In this document: positions 35,080-46,227 of the stretch, in pieces | How positions within the stretch are numbered: position 1 is the first letter of the stretch | Layout of the letters: the number at the start of each line of letters is the position of its first letter | Assembly: GCA_017744735.1 (NCBI GenBank) | Contig: JAGIAR010000013.1 | Location: 1-64,000, forward strand | Reading direction: 5' to 3' | Length of the DNA: 64,000 nucleotides | From: Novosphingobium sp. | GTDB taxonomy: Bacteria > Pseudomonadota > Alphaproteobacteria > Sphingomonadales > Sphingomonadaceae | Translations under genes and position numbers: made by a program | Notes under the pieces: generated by a model | Seen by the model: the letters and a program-made list of their open reading frames with translations, nothing else | Database searches by the model: none | What the model was told of the DNA's origin: nothing

Positions 35080-35843
35080 AGCTGATCGTGCTCGGCTCCG
35101 GCACGTCGACCGGCGTTCCGCGGATCGGCAACGACTGGGGCGATTGCGACCCCAAGGAGCCCAAGAACCGGCGGACGCGGGTCTCGATCGTGGTCCAGAG
35201 CGACGAAGGCTGCCGGCTGCTGGTCGATACCTCGACCGATCTGCGGCAGCAGTTGCTGGCCAACCAGATCGACCGGGTCGACGGCGTGTTCTGGACCCAC
35301 GACCACGCCGATCATTGCCACGGGATCGATGACCTCAGGGTGATGCGCTATGGCCGGAATTCGGCGCTGCCGGGCTTCGGCTCGCAGGAAACCGTCCACC
35401 GGCTGCGGCAGCGCTTCAGCTATGTCTTCGCGGGCCAATACGGCTATCCGACGATCGTCGATCTCGAAGTGCTCGACCGTCTGCGAATCCATGCCGGGTT
35501 CGGCGTGCGCTGGTGCCAGCTGCCGCACGGTCCGACCGAAAGCACCGCCTACCGCTTCGACGCCGACGGCAAGGCGATCGGCTACGCGACCGACTTCAGC
35601 GCGATCACCGACGAGCTGGTCGAATTGTTCGCCGACATCGACATCCTGGTATGCGACTGCCTGCGCCGCGAACCGCATCCGACCCATGCGCATCTCGGGA
35701 TGGCGCTCGAGCTGGCAAGGCGCACGCGCGCGAAGAAGACGGTGCTGTCGCATCTCGACAAGAGCCTCGATTACCTGACGCTGCAAACTGAAGTGCCGCC
35801 CGGCGTGCTGGTCGGCTACGACGGGCTGGAACTGGTCGCGTGA
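35076..35843 (+). CDS. MBL-fold metallo-hydrolase (PhnP-like)
   Basis: Metallo-beta-lactamase fold hydrolase of 255 aa. N-terminal LGSGTSTGVPRIG and the metal motif THDHADHCHGIDDLR (HxHxDH) resemble PhnP phosphodiesterases. Further ligands are in LPHGPTES and VCDCLRREPHPTHAHLGM, with a terminal SHLDKSLDY. GTG 35076 overlaps tatD; the 3' end overlaps the next small gene. Pairing with tatD downstream of metG is common, but the substrate (possibly a cyclic phosphodiester) is inferred. Confidence 0.88.
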   Translation: MKLIVLGSGTSTGVPRIGNDWGDCDPKEPKNRRTRVSIVVQSDEGCRLLVDTSTDLRQQLLANQIDRVDGVFWTHDHADHCHGIDDLRVMRYGRNSALPGFGSQETVHRLRQRFSYVFAGQYGYPTIVDLEVLDRLRIHAGFGVRWCQLPHGPTESTAYRFDADGKAIGYATDFSAITDELVELFADIDILVCDCLRREPHPTHAHLGMALELARRTRAKKTVLSHLDKSLDYLTLQTEVPPGVLVGYDGLELVA

Positions 35844-36049
35844 CCGACCGGCTGGAAACCGCGCGGCTGATCGCGCTGGTTGCCTGGCTGGTCGTGATGA
35901 TCGCGAGCTATTCTTCCTACCGGCTGCACTGGAAGAAGAGCGTGACGATGGCGCTGATCTGGCTGGCGATCTTCATCGGTGTGGCCGGGCTGGTGGCAAT
36001 GATCCAGCGGTTCGAGGGCGCCGGGGAAGCGATAGGACTGTCCCTGTGA
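35840..36049 (+). CDS. Two-helix small membrane protein
   Basis: 69 aa, not recognised by function. Two hydrophobic helices (about residues 9-25 and 34-57) flank a positively charged turn (YRLHWKKS). The GTG start overlaps the hydrolase stop by 4 nt (GTGA), so it is the last gene of the metG-tatD transcript. The stop lies within the first copy of a 12-bp tandem repeat. Short membrane proteins at this position are common in sphingomonads, from memory. Confidence 0.7.
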   Translation: MTDRLETARLIALVAWLVVMIASYSSYRLHWKKSVTMALIWLAIFIGVAGLVAMIQRFEGAGEAIGLSL

Positions 36050-36109
36050 TTTACGATGTGATTTACGATTTAACATAATACTTATTATCATTCTAATTGA
36101 AGTCCGCAT
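36046..36109 (+). promoter_or_regulatory. AT-rich mazG leader with tandem 12-bp repeat
   Basis: GTGATTTACGAT occurs twice in tandem (36046-36057 and 36058-36069). About 40 very AT-rich bases follow (TTAACATAATACTTATTATC) before the mazG ATG. This is the most AT-rich short stretch I noticed and probably holds the mazG promoter, for example a TATTAT/CATAAT -10 region; exact elements are not clear. Confidence 0.5.
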
Positions 36110-36853
36110 ATGTCCGAGCAAACCGACCGCCTCCTCCGCATCATGGCCCGGCTGCGCGATCCGCAGGACGGCTGCGACTGGGACATTGCGCAGACCTTCG
36201 CGACGATCGCGCCGTATACGATCGAGGAAGCCTACGAGGTTGCCGACGCGATCGAGCGCGACGACCTGGCGGACCTGCGCGGCGAACTCGGCGACCTGTT
36301 GCTCCAGGTCGTATTCCACGCGCGCATGGCGGAGGAAGCCGGAGCATTCGATTTCGAACAGGTCGCCGCCGCGATCTGCGACAAGATGGAATCGCGCCAT
36401 CCACATATCTTCGGCAGCGGTCAGTCGACCGGCTGGGAAGAGCTCAAGGCGCAGGAGCGCGCGCAATCGGGTGCCACCAGCGCGATGGATGGCGTAGCGC
36501 GGGCGCTGCCGGCTCTGCTGCGAGCCGAGAAGCTGCAGAAGCGCGCGGCGGGGCAAGGTTTCGATTGGCCGGATACCGAAGGTCCCACAGCCAAGCTGGC
36601 GGAGGAAATCGCGGAGCTGCACGAAGCTTCGGAAGCCGAGCGCTTGGGCGAAGCCGGCGACGTGCTGTTCGCGGCGGTCAATCTGGTGCGCGCCTACGGA
36701 ATTGCTCCGGAAGATGCGCTTCGCGCTACCAACGACAAGTTCGAGCGGCGGTTTCGCGGAATGGAGGCGCTCGCCGGGGACAGCTTTGCGAGCCTCAGCC
36801 TCGAGGAGCAGGAAGCGCTGTGGCAGCGGGTCAAGGCTGCGGAGCGCGCCTAG
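36110..36853 (+). CDS. mazG: Nucleoside triphosphate pyrophosphohydrolase MazG
   Basis: House-cleaning NTP pyrophosphatase of 247 aa with two MazG domains. The first has the WDIAQTFATIAPYTIEEAYEV segment with ELGDLLLQVVFHARMA (EExxD-type metal site). The second has KLAEEIAELHEASEAERLGEAGDVLFAAVNL. It could hydrolyse damaged dNTPs or lower ppGpp-related stress, by family knowledge. It converges on hflX with only 13 bp between the stops and no obvious hairpin. Confidence 0.95.
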   Translation: MSEQTDRLLRIMARLRDPQDGCDWDIAQTFATIAPYTIEEAYEVADAIERDDLADLRGELGDLLLQVVFHARMAEEAGAFDFEQVAAAICDKMESRHPHIFGSGQSTGWEELKAQERAQSGATSAMDGVARALPALLRAEKLQKRAAGQGFDWPDTEGPTAKLAEEIAELHEASEAERLGEAGDVLFAAVNLVRAYGIAPEDALRATNDKFERRFRGMEALAGDSFASLSLEEQEALWQRVKAAERA

Positions 36854-36866
36854 CCGCACCTTTCGG

Positions 36867-38153
36867 TCAAAGCGTCGAGTACCGCCCGAATTCCTTGGCA
36901 TTCAGCCTTACCGCCAGCCTGATCCGCGGCTCGCCTTCCCCGACCAGCTCGCTTTCTTCGATCACCTCGCCATGGGCATGCAGCCACGCTAGCCGCTGAC
37001 CATCGCTCGCGGAGAGGATGAATTCGTAAGTTTTTGCGTTCTTTGTCAGGATGTTCGCGACCGTTTCGAACAGCGTCTCCAAACCAAAGCCGGTGACGGC
37101 CGAGATCGGCACGATGCGCTCATCGCCCTCTGCCACCTCGGTCAGCTCCGACTTTCGCGGTTCTTCGAGCAGGTCCCACTTGTTCCACGCCTCGACGATC
37201 GGGATCGTGCTTTCCCCGCCCTCCTCCAGCACCCCGAGATCGGCGAGAATATCGAGCACCTGCGCCTTCTGCGCACCGTTTGCCGGGTTCGCCATGTCGC
37301 GCACATGCACGATCACATCGGCCGCGGTCACTTCTTCCAGCGTCGCCCGGAACGCAGCCACCAGCTGCGTCGGCAGGTCCGAGATGAACCCCACCGTATC
37401 CGACAGAATCGCCTTCTCGACCCCCGGCAGGCGCACCGCGCGCATCGTGGGGTCGAGCGTGGCGAACAGCAGATCCTCCGCCATGACGTCGGCCCCGGTA
37501 ACCCGGTTGAACAGCGTCGATTTGCCCGCGTTGGTATAGCCGACCAGCGCGACCACCGGCCAGGGCGCCCTGCCCCGGCGTTCGCGATGCAACGCGCGCG
37601 TGCGGCGGACCTGGTCGAGCTCCTTGCGCAACTTGCCCATGCGCGCGCGGATCATCCGGCGGTCGGCCTCGATCTGGGTTTCGCCCGGGCCGCCGAGGAA
37701 GCCGAAGCCGCCGCGCTGGCGCTCCAAGTGGGTCCAACTCCGCACCAGGCGGCTCTGCTGGTAATCGAGATGTGCGAGCTCGACCTGCAGCCGGCCTTCC
37801 GCGGTCGCCGCGCGCTCGCCGAAAATCTCGAGGATCAGACCGGTACGGTCGATCACCTTGCGCTTGAGCTTCTCTTCCAGATTGCGCTGCTGGATCGCGG
37901 AGAGCGCTCCGTCGACGATCACCAGCTCGGCCTGCTCCTGCACGCAAGCAAGGTCGATCCGCTGGATCTGGCCCTCGCCGAACAGCGTGGCCGCCCGCAC
38001 GTCGCGGATCGGCACGACGAAGGCTTCGGCGACGACGATCCCGATCGCAAGCGCGAGGCCTTTGGCCTCCTCCAGCCGCGCTTCGGGATCCTCGCTCTTC
38101 CGTTGCCCCCGAATATCGGGGCACACGACGACGGCGCGCGCTCCGCGCGTCAC
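36867..38153 (-). CDS. hflX: Ribosome-associated GTPase HflX
   Basis: GTPase that splits or rescues stalled ribosomes. The N-terminal HflX domain has VDGALSAIQQRNLEEKL and GGPGETQIEADRRMIRARM. The G domain follows with G1 GYTNAGKSTLFNRVTG, G3 DTVGFISDLP and G4 NKWD. 428 aa from GTG 38153. The conserved coding signal may begin slightly earlier at a CTG overlapping the hfq end, since FTDDLAGEVTRGARA reads as a natural N-terminus. Downstream of hfq, as in the classical hfq-hflX pair. Confidence 0.95.
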   Translation of the reverse strand: MTRGARAVVVCPDIRGQRKSEDPEARLEEAKGLALAIGIVVAEAFVVPIRDVRAATLFGEGQIQRIDLACVQEQAELVIVDGALSAIQQRNLEEKLKRKVIDRTGLILEIFGERAATAEGRLQVELAHLDYQQSRLVRSWTHLERQRGGFGFLGGPGETQIEADRRMIRARMGKLRKELDQVRRTRALHRERRGRAPWPVVALVGYTNAGKSTLFNRVTGADVMAEDLLFATLDPTMRAVRLPGVEKAILSDTVGFISDLPTQLVAAFRATLEEVTAADVIVHVRDMANPANGAQKAQVLDILADLGVLEEGGESTIPIVEAWNKWDLLEEPRKSELTEVAEGDERIVPISAVTGFGLETLFETVANILTKNAKTYEFILSASDGQRLAWLHAHGEVIEESELVGEGEPRIRLAVRLNAKEFGRYSTL

Positions 38154-38179
38154 CTCGCCGGCAAGATCGTCTGTAAAGC

Positions 38180-38758
38180 TCAGTCTTCCTCGCTATCCCC
38201 GTCCCAGTCGCCGGTCAGATCGACCGGCGCAGCAGGTTGTATCGTCGAGACCGCATGCTTGTAGGCGAGCTGCACGAAACCTTCGCGCTCTAGCAGCATG
38301 CAGAACAGGTCGTAAGCGGCGATCCGGCCCTGGAGCATAACACCGTTGACCAGGAACATGGTGACGCTGACCCCCGCATCGCGCACGCTGCCCAGGAACA
38401 CGTCCTGAAGCAGCCGCTGCTTCTTCGCCGCCTCGGCGCCGAACTGCCCGGCATCGACCGGCGCGCTGGGCATGATGGTCGAGATCGCGTGCTTGTAGAC
38501 GAGTTGCGACTGGCCGTCGCGCCGAAGCAGGATCGAGAAATTGTCGAACCAGGTCACGATCCCCTGCAGCTTGACGCCCTTGACGAGGAACATCGTCACG
38601 GGGGTCTTGTTCTTGCGCAGCAGATTGAGGAACGCGTCCTGAAGGCTCTGGTTGCTCGCGCCCTTCGCCGCGCTTGCGGCAGGCTTGGCGGCGGGGGCGG
38701 GGGCTGGCGCAGGCTCGGGTGCGGGCCGAGGCCGTGCCGAAAGCGTCTTACCGGTCAT
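38180..38758 (-). CDS. hfq: RNA chaperone Hfq with two tandem Sm domains
   Basis: sRNA-mRNA pairing chaperone, 192 aa, about twice the usual length. After a disordered Ala/Pro N-terminus (1-35) come two complete Hfq domains: residues 36-99 ([32 protein letters not shown]) and 113-179 ([33 protein letters not shown]), then an acidic tail. Domain 1 is closer to canonical Hfq. Domain 2 has lost the KLQG lysine (MLQG) and the polar residue in the FDxF segment (YDLF), so the two halves may contact RNA differently. A ring of three copies would give six Sm units. It has an AGGAG site and a 177-bp upstream gap likely holding its own promoter. Confidence 0.96.
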   Translation of the reverse strand: MTGKTLSARPRPAPEPAPAPAPAAKPAASAAKGASNQSLQDAFLNLLRKNKTPVTMFLVKGVKLQGIVTWFDNFSILLRRDGQSQLVYKHAISTIMPSAPVDAGQFGAEAAKKQRLLQDVFLGSVRDAGVSVTMFLVNGVMLQGRIAAYDLFCMLLEREGFVQLAYKHAVSTIQPAAPVDLTGDWDGDSEED

Positions 38759-38935
38759 TCAACTGACTCCTGTTGTTGGCAGCCGCGATTGCGGTTCCGC
38801 ATTCTGGTCGCCCTGCCCTTGCCCGCGTTCGCTGACTCGGGTGTGACAACCGGATAGCTTGCGAAGTCTAATGCGAGTTTGTCGGCAGCGGCAAGAATTT
38901 TGTGCAACTGCGAACAAGCCATTCGCTCCCGGCCT

Positions 38936-40321
38936 TCAACCCAGCGTATCTTCGCCCTCGCGATCGCCCATGCCGAGGAGCTTGAGCTTGCGGTGGAGCG
39001 CGGACCGCTCCATCCCGATGAACCCGGCGGTCTTCGAGATGTTCCCGGAGAAGCGACGGATTTGGATACGGAGGTATTCGCGCTCGAAATTCTCGCGCGC
39101 CTCGCGCAGCGGAACGCCCATCAGCGAAGTCATCCCCGGGCCGCCGCTGGCCTTGCCCCCCGAGATTTCGGGCGGAAGCATATCCGGTTCGATCCGGGCC
39201 ATGCGATCGCGCGGGGTCAGGATCACCGTGCGTTCGATCACGTTGCGGAGTTGCCGGACATTGCCCGGCCAGTCGTATGCCTGCAGCGCAGCCATCGCTT
39301 CGGGCGACACCGCCGGCGGCTTGATCGCCTGCTCGGCCGAATAGCGGGTGAAGAAATGGTCGGCGAGCGTCGGGATGTCCTCGCGCCGGTCGGACAGCGA
39401 AGGAATCGCCACCGGGACCACGTTGAGGCGATAGAACAGATCCTCGCGGAAGCGCTTTTCCGCGATTTCCTTCTCGAGATCGCGCGAGGAAGACGAGACC
39501 ACCCGCACATCGACCGCAATCTGGCGGCTGCCGCCCACCCGCACGAAGCTCTGCTCGGTCAACACGCGCAGAATCCGCGCCTGGGTGCTCTCGGGCATGT
39601 CGGCCACTTCATCGAGGTAGAGCGTGCCGCCGTCAGCCAGCTCAAGCAGGCCGGCGCGGACCAGCTTGCCGTCCGCCTCTTCGCCGAACAGCTCCTGTTC
39701 GAAGCGCTCGGGCGTGATCCGCGCCGAGTTCACGGTGACGAAGGCCTTGTCGGCACGTGCGCTCCACGAATGCAGCAGCCGAGCGGCGACTTCCTTGCCC
39801 GCCCCCGCCGGCCCGGCGATCAGCACCCGGCTGCCGGTGTTCGCGACCCGCTTGAGCGTCGCGCGCACCTGGTTGATCGCGGACGAGTTGCCGGTGAACT
39901 CGTCGTTGGAGATCAGGCCCTGGCGCAGCCGCGCGTTTTCGCGGCGCAGGCGCTCGGTCTCGGTCGCGCGGTGGACCAGATGGAGCAGGCGCTCGGCTTC
40001 GAACGGCTTCTCGATGAAGTCCATCGCCCCGCGGCTGACCGCGCTCACCGCCGTATCGATATTGCCGTGGCCGGAGAAGATGATCACCGGCAGCTCGGGC
40101 TCGCGCTGCTTGATCGCATCGAGAACTTCCAGCCCATCCATCGGGCTGCCGTGGAGCCACACATCGAGCAGGACCAGGCTCGGGCGGCGCTCGTCGATCG
40201 CGGCCAGCGCCGAGGTGCTGTCCCCCGCGGTGCGGCATTCATAGCCCTCGTCGCTCAAAACGCCGGCGACGAGTTCGCGAATGTCGCGTTCGTCGTCCAC
40301 CACCAGGATATCCAGCGCCAT
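38936..40321 (-). CDS. ntrX: NtrX-type response regulator
   Basis: Response regulator of the NtrY/NtrX pair: receiver (DILVVDDERDIREL, with the phospho-Asp in LVLLDVWLHGSPMDG), AAA+ domain (Walker A AGPAGAGKEVAARLL; LYLDEVADMPE) and a Fis-type HTH (FSGNISKTAGFIGMERSALHRKLKLLGM). 461 aa. The sigma-54 contact loop GAFTGA is missing (the region reads FGEEADGKLVRAGLLE), as known for alphaproteobacterial NtrX, so it is unlikely to activate sigma-54 promoters directly. It starts 28 bp after ntrY. Confidence 0.94.
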   Translation of the reverse strand: MALDILVVDDERDIRELVAGVLSDEGYECRTAGDSTSALAAIDERRPSLVLLDVWLHGSPMDGLEVLDAIKQREPELPVIIFSGHGNIDTAVSAVSRGAMDFIEKPFEAERLLHLVHRATETERLRRENARLRQGLISNDEFTGNSSAINQVRATLKRVANTGSRVLIAGPAGAGKEVAARLLHSWSARADKAFVTVNSARITPERFEQELFGEEADGKLVRAGLLELADGGTLYLDEVADMPESTQARILRVLTEQSFVRVGGSRQIAVDVRVVSSSSRDLEKEIAEKRFREDLFYRLNVVPVAIPSLSDRREDIPTLADHFFTRYSAEQAIKPPAVSPEAMAALQAYDWPGNVRQLRNVIERTVILTPRDRMARIEPDMLPPEISGGKASGGPGMTSLMGVPLREARENFEREYLRIQIRRFSGNISKTAGFIGMERSALHRKLKLLGMGDREGEDTLG

Positions 40322-40349
40322 CAGGAAAACTCCGTCTTCAAAATCTTGC

Positions 40350-42557
40350 TCATTCGGCAGCCTCGGTACCTGCCCGCAGCGTCAGCGGATCGCGCGCGAA
40401 GCGCAGGGTCACGCGGGTGCCGCCGCTTTCTGCCGAGGTAAAGGCCATGTCTCCGCCGTGTTCCTCGACGATCTTGTTCACGATCGCGAGGCCGAGGCCA
40501 GTGCCCTTCTCGCGGGTGGTGACATACGGCTCGACGATCCGCTCGCGGTCCTGCGGCAGGCCGATGCCGTTGTCCTCCACCGCTACGGCGAAAGTGTCGT
40601 CGTCGAACAGCGTGCTTACCGAGATGCGGCCGCGATAATCTGGTTCGGCCCCCTGCGCCTTGGCGTCGACCGCCTCGGCGGCGTTCTTCAGCACATTGGT
40701 CATCGCCTGGCCGAACTGATGGCGGTCGCAGGCGATGAGGTGGGAACCGTCCTCTTCGGCCGCGAAGCTGTAGGCGATCTCTGGATGGCCGACTTCCTGC
40801 AGGAACAGGGCCTGCCGGACCAGATCGACCGCATCCTCCTGGCGGAACACCGGCTTGGGCAGGCGCGCGAAGGACGAGAATTCGTCGACCATCTTCCTCA
40901 GATCGCCGACCTGACGGATGATCGTGCTGGTCAGTTCCTCGAACAGTTCAACGTCGGTCTCGATCTGGCGCTTGTAGCGGCGGCTGAGGCGCTCGGTCGC
41001 GAGCTGGATCGGGGTCAGCGGATTCTTGATCTCGTGCGCGATCCGCCGGGCGACATCGGACCATGCGGCCTGCCGCTGGTCCAGCAATTGGCGGGTGATG
41101 TCCTCGAAGGTGATCACGCAGCCGCCCGCCGCGGGCGACAGCTTGACCGCCAGGGTCAACAATTCGCCCCCCTTGTTGTACTGGGTTATCCCGCTCGACA
41201 GGTGGGCGTCGCTCATGGCGGCGATTTCCGGTGCAATATCCGCCAGCTTAAGTCCTGCGGCCGCGGGGCCGACCCGGTCGAGCAGCAACTTCTGCGCTGA
41301 GCTGTTCATCAGCAGCACGGCCCCATCTTCGTCCACCGACACGATTCCGGCGGTGATCGATTCGAGCACCGCCTCGATGAAGGCGCGCCGGTCTTCGAGC
41401 GCGGTGGTCTGGCGCTCGATCTGCGCGGTCATGCGGTTGAAGGCCCGGTTGAGCAGCCCGATCTCGTCCGCCCCGGTCCGCTCTTCGATCCGCAGCGCAT
41501 AATTGCCCTGCCCGACCTCGCGCGCCGCGCCCACCAGTTCGGTCAGCGGACGTACCTGCCGGTCGGCGAAACGCAGCGCGAACAGGATCGCGGTCCAGAC
41601 CAGCCCCAGCGATACGAAGAACAGCAGCAGGTTGAAGCGCAACTGGAACGACCGGGCCCGCTGGCTCAAATCCTGGAAGCCGGTCACAACACCCTGCGCA
41701 CGCTCCCATTGGCTCAGCGCCAGCTTGTCCGACTTGCGCGCATTGTAGAGATAGATGCCGGCGTTCCGGTCTATCTCGGTCACCGCTTCGATCCGGTCGC
41801 GGGCGGCGTTGACCACCACCGGCTCGCCGGCGAGCAGGCGCGGAATCGCGTCATTGACGGCCCGCTTGACCCGGTCGCCTTCGGCTGGGTCCACGATGAC
41901 CGCTATACTCAGCCCGCCGTTGGGGCTGCGCTGCACGATCGCGGTCCGGCTCAGCTCGCGCTGCGAAGCCTGGACATAGAGCGCATCCGGAAAGTCGGGA
42001 TTGGCGATCGAGGAATGGCTGAGGTAATAGCGCATGTCCCCGGCCATGGTGATGGTGTTGTCGGCCAGAGACCGCTGGTTCTGGTCGTAATATCCGCGTG
42101 CCAGCTCGTTGGCACTTTCGAGGATTCCGCGCGACTTGTCGGAAAACCAGAACTCATTGCTAGACTGGAACAGGAAGGCTGCGAAGATCGCGACCAGCAG
42201 CGTCGGGATCGCCGCGACCAGCGAGAAGAAGAACACCAGGCGGACATGCAGGCGAGCGGTCTTGCCGCCGGCGCGGCGGATCGCGAGCCGGCGGCCGATC
42301 AGCACCAGCAAGGTCATGGCTGGAATCAGCGTGCCGATCAGCAGCGCCGCCGCCTCGTCCGAAGGGATGACCTGGGCGTCGGCGGCACTTGTCAGGCGGA
42401 ACCCGCTCCACACCAGCATCAGGATGAGCGTGACGGCGGCCGTGCCCTCGAGCACCCCGAACACGTTCGCGCGCCGCGCGCCGACCAGCGCACGCCGCCA
42501 CCAGCGGGGCCAGCGCCGTCCGCTCCGGACGGCAGTTTCGACGGCGTTTTCTCTCAT
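40350..42557 (-). CDS. ntrY: NtrY-type membrane sensor histidine kinase
   Basis: Membrane histidine kinase partner of NtrX, 735 aa from ATG 42557 (TTG 42587 possible). N-terminal membrane helices and a periplasmic domain (residues about 115-270) are followed by HAMP (RPLTELVGAAREVGQGNYALR), PAS (AFIEAVLESITAGIVSVDEDG), HisKA with phospho-His in [21 protein letters not shown], and an ATPase domain (VEDNGIGLPQ, KGTGLGLAIVNKIVEEHGG). The likely signal relates to nitrogen or redox state, by family knowledge. An inverted repeat, CCCGTT-AC-AACGGG (42564-42577), lies just before the start. Confidence 0.94.
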   Translation of the reverse strand: MRENAVETAVRSGRRWPRWWRRALVGARRANVFGVLEGTAAVTLILMLVWSGFRLTSAADAQVIPSDEAAALLIGTLIPAMTLLVLIGRRLAIRRAGGKTARLHVRLVFFFSLVAAIPTLLVAIFAAFLFQSSNEFWFSDKSRGILESANELARGYYDQNQRSLADNTITMAGDMRYYLSHSSIANPDFPDALYVQASQRELSRTAIVQRSPNGGLSIAVIVDPAEGDRVKRAVNDAIPRLLAGEPVVVNAARDRIEAVTEIDRNAGIYLYNARKSDKLALSQWERAQGVVTGFQDLSQRARSFQLRFNLLLFFVSLGLVWTAILFALRFADRQVRPLTELVGAAREVGQGNYALRIEERTGADEIGLLNRAFNRMTAQIERQTTALEDRRAFIEAVLESITAGIVSVDEDGAVLLMNSSAQKLLLDRVGPAAAGLKLADIAPEIAAMSDAHLSSGITQYNKGGELLTLAVKLSPAAGGCVITFEDITRQLLDQRQAAWSDVARRIAHEIKNPLTPIQLATERLSRRYKRQIETDVELFEELTSTIIRQVGDLRKMVDEFSSFARLPKPVFRQEDAVDLVRQALFLQEVGHPEIAYSFAAEEDGSHLIACDRHQFGQAMTNVLKNAAEAVDAKAQGAEPDYRGRISVSTLFDDDTFAVAVEDNGIGLPQDRERIVEPYVTTREKGTGLGLAIVNKIVEEHGGDMAFTSAESGGTRVTLRFARDPLTLRAGTEAAE

Positions 42558-42652
42558 CGTTGCCCCGTTACAACGGGACTGTTGCAAATATGCAAGTGGT
42601 TTTCGGCGAAGCGTCCCGAAGCGCGGCGAACCGACACTGCGCAGCTCCGCGC

Positions 42653-44068
<1,416 letters not shown>

Positions 44069-44079
44069 AGTTCCCTCCC

Positions 44080-45132
44080 TCAACGCGCCACCGGCAGGTG
44101 GACCTTGAAATGGGTCCAACCTTCGGAATCGTCGCGCTCGTGGCTGATTCGCCCGTCCATGTCGCGCACCAGCTTGTTGACCAGCGCGAGGCCCAGGCCC
44201 TGGCCGTTCTTCTTGCTGGTGACGAAGGGTTCGAAAATGTGATCGCGCAGGGCCTTGTCGATGCCCGGGCCGTTGTCGCTCACCCGTACCTCGATCGGCA
44301 GCTTGACCGGCCGGCCGAGGCGGATCGCGGTGAGCACCAGGCCCGAGACGAAGCGTGTGCGGATCACGATCCGCGGGCTGCGACTCTCGCGGCAGGCGTC
44401 GCGCGCATTGGCGACGAGGTTGAGCAGCACCTGCACCAGCCCGTCCTCGTTGCCCAGCACGTCGGGCAGCGAAGGGTCGAATTCCTCGACCAGTTCGATG
44501 CCGTCGTCGCCGGTCGCGGAGATCACGCTGATCGCGCGCCGCACGGCCTCGTGCAAATTGCAGGGCGCAACCGGCTCGGGCTGCTCGCGGCCGAGCGACT
44601 GCATCCGGTCGACCAGCTTCGCGATCCGGTCGACCTCGTCGGTGATCAGCTGGGTCATCGCCTTCTCGGCCGGTTCGAGCTTGCGCCCGAGCAATTGCGC
44701 CGCGCCGCGGATGGCCGAGAGCGGGTTCTTTATCTCATGCGCGAGGATCGCCGGAGCGCGCAGGAAGGGTTCCTCGCCCTCACCCAGCGTCTCGGTTGCC
44801 CCGACGTCGTTCATCGCGAGCATCTGCCAGCCCGGATGATCGATCACCGGCGACAGGATCAGGTCCAGCTTGTGCTCGATATGTCCGGCGAAGCGCGCCT
44901 TCACCGACAGCGCGGTGATTGGCGAATCCGCACGTTCGAGCCATTCCCCGAACCGCGCTTCGTCGAATTGCGCGACGTCCTCGAGCCTGCGCCCGATCAG
45001 CCGCTTGGCACCGATGCCCATAAGCACCTCGGCCGCCGGATTGGCGCTTTTGATCACTTGCCCGGGACCGAGCAGCAGCACGGCGCTGGACAGGCTCGCG
45101 AGCTGTTCCTCGGGCTGCGGCTGGCTGCTCAC
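44080..45132 (-). CDS. ntrB: Nitrogen regulation sensor kinase/phosphatase NtrB
   Basis: Soluble PAS histidine kinase that phosphorylates NtrC under PII control. N-terminal PAS ([24 protein letters not shown]), phospho-His in [20 protein letters not shown], ATPase motifs [14 protein letters not shown] and [18 protein letters not shown]. 350 aa. The GTG start overlaps the dusB stop (GTGA), matching the classic nifR3-ntrB-ntrC operon. Confidence 0.95.
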   Translation of the reverse strand: MSSQPQPEEQLASLSSAVLLLGPGQVIKSANPAAEVLMGIGAKRLIGRRLEDVAQFDEARFGEWLERADSPITALSVKARFAGHIEHKLDLILSPVIDHPGWQMLAMNDVGATETLGEGEEPFLRAPAILAHEIKNPLSAIRGAAQLLGRKLEPAEKAMTQLITDEVDRIAKLVDRMQSLGREQPEPVAPCNLHEAVRRAISVISATGDDGIELVEEFDPSLPDVLGNEDGLVQVLLNLVANARDACRESRSPRIVIRTRFVSGLVLTAIRLGRPVKLPIEVRVSDNGPGIDKALRDHIFEPFVTSKKNGQGLGLALVNKLVRDMDGRISHERDDSEGWTHFKVHLPVAR

Positions 45133-46148
45133 GCGGCGCGGCGCTCGCGCGGCTGGTCCAGGAGCGGCGCGTAGAACCGCTCAAGCTCACCGAGCACCTT
45201 GTCGGCATCGTCGACGAAGTTGACCATGTTGCGGAACTCGGCCGAGCCGGGCAGGCCCTTGGTGTACCAACCCAGGTGCTTGCGCGCGATCTTGACGCCG
45301 GTGTCCCTGCCATAATGCTCGAGCATTCCGCGATAATGCTCTATCAGCACTGCATATTGTGCCGCCATATCGGGAGCGGCAAGCTTCTCGCCGGTCTGGA
45401 GCCAATGCATGACCTGCGCGAGCAGCCACGGCCTGCCGTAAGCGCCGCGCCCGATCATCACCCCGTCGGCGCCGCTCTGTTCGAGCGCGGCGAGCGCGTC
45501 TTCCTCGCGGCAAATGTCGCCGTTGGCGATCACCGGGATCGCAACAGCGTCTTTGACCTTGCGAATGAAGGCCCAGTCCGCCTCGCCCTTGTACATCTGG
45601 TTGCGGGTGCGGCCGTGGACGGTGATCATCCTCACCCCGAGGTCCTCGGCGATATGCGCCAGCTCGGGTGCATTGAGGCTGGCATGATCCCAGCCCATCC
45701 GCATCTTCACCGTCACCGGCACGCCGACCGCCTTGACGGTGGCTTCCATCAGCTTCACCGCGAGCGGCACCTCGCGCATCAGCGCCGAGCCGGCATACTG
45801 GCCGACCACCTTGCGCACAGGGCAGCCGAAATTGATGTCGATGATCGCGGCGCCGTTCGCTTCCTGCAATTTCGCCGCCTCGGCCATCGAATGCGGATCG
45901 CAGCCGACCAGCTGCATCGACACGGGCTCCTCGATCCGGTCCCATTCCGCTTTCTGGATCGACTGGCGGGTTTCGCGGATCGCGGCCTCGCTCGCGATCA
46001 TCTCGGTGACGTTAAGACCCGAGCCGAACCGGCGCACCAGCCGGCGAAACGGCAGGTCGGTCACGCCGGTCATCGGCGCGAGCACCACCGGCGTCTCGAT
46101 CCGGACGGGGCCGATCTCGATCGGCTTCAACAGCGGTGCATGAACCAT
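45129..46148 (-). CDS. dusB: tRNA-dihydrouridine synthase (DusB/NifR3)
   Basis: FMN enzyme reducing uridines in the tRNA D-loop. Conserved blocks are [40 protein letters not shown] (catalytic Cys in GCP), [18 protein letters not shown] and [10 protein letters not shown]. 339 aa. First gene of the ntr operon. It is divergent from ispDF, with 79 bp between the starts holding both promoters. Confidence 0.96.
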   Translation of the reverse strand: MVHAPLLKPIEIGPVRIETPVVLAPMTGVTDLPFRRLVRRFGSGLNVTEMIASEAAIRETRQSIQKAEWDRIEEPVSMQLVGCDPHSMAEAAKLQEANGAAIIDINFGCPVRKVVGQYAGSALMREVPLAVKLMEATVKAVGVPVTVKMRMGWDHASLNAPELAHIAEDLGVRMITVHGRTRNQMYKGEADWAFIRKVKDAVAIPVIANGDICREEDALAALEQSGADGVMIGRGAYGRPWLLAQVMHWLQTGEKLAAPDMAAQYAVLIEHYRGMLEHYGRDTGVKIARKHLGWYTKGLPGSAEFRNMVNFVDDADKVLGELERFYAPLLDQPRERRAA

Positions 46149-46227
46149 AGGGTGCGACGGTGCCTAAAAAACGGGCAGCGCATAGTGGATTGCGACCCGC
46201 CCCGCAAGCCGCTACCCGCGCGGAGGA

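Noticed and set aside
36074-36100. Possible Fur box before mazG
   Set aside because: The similarity is limited to AT-rich TGATAAT/TATTAT words; mazG is not a typical iron-regulated gene. Mentioned only as a weak idea.
42564-42577. Inverted repeat CCCGTT-AC-AACGGG before ntrY
   Set aside because: Arms of 6 bp are easily found by chance and no regulator is suggested; noted under ntrY only.
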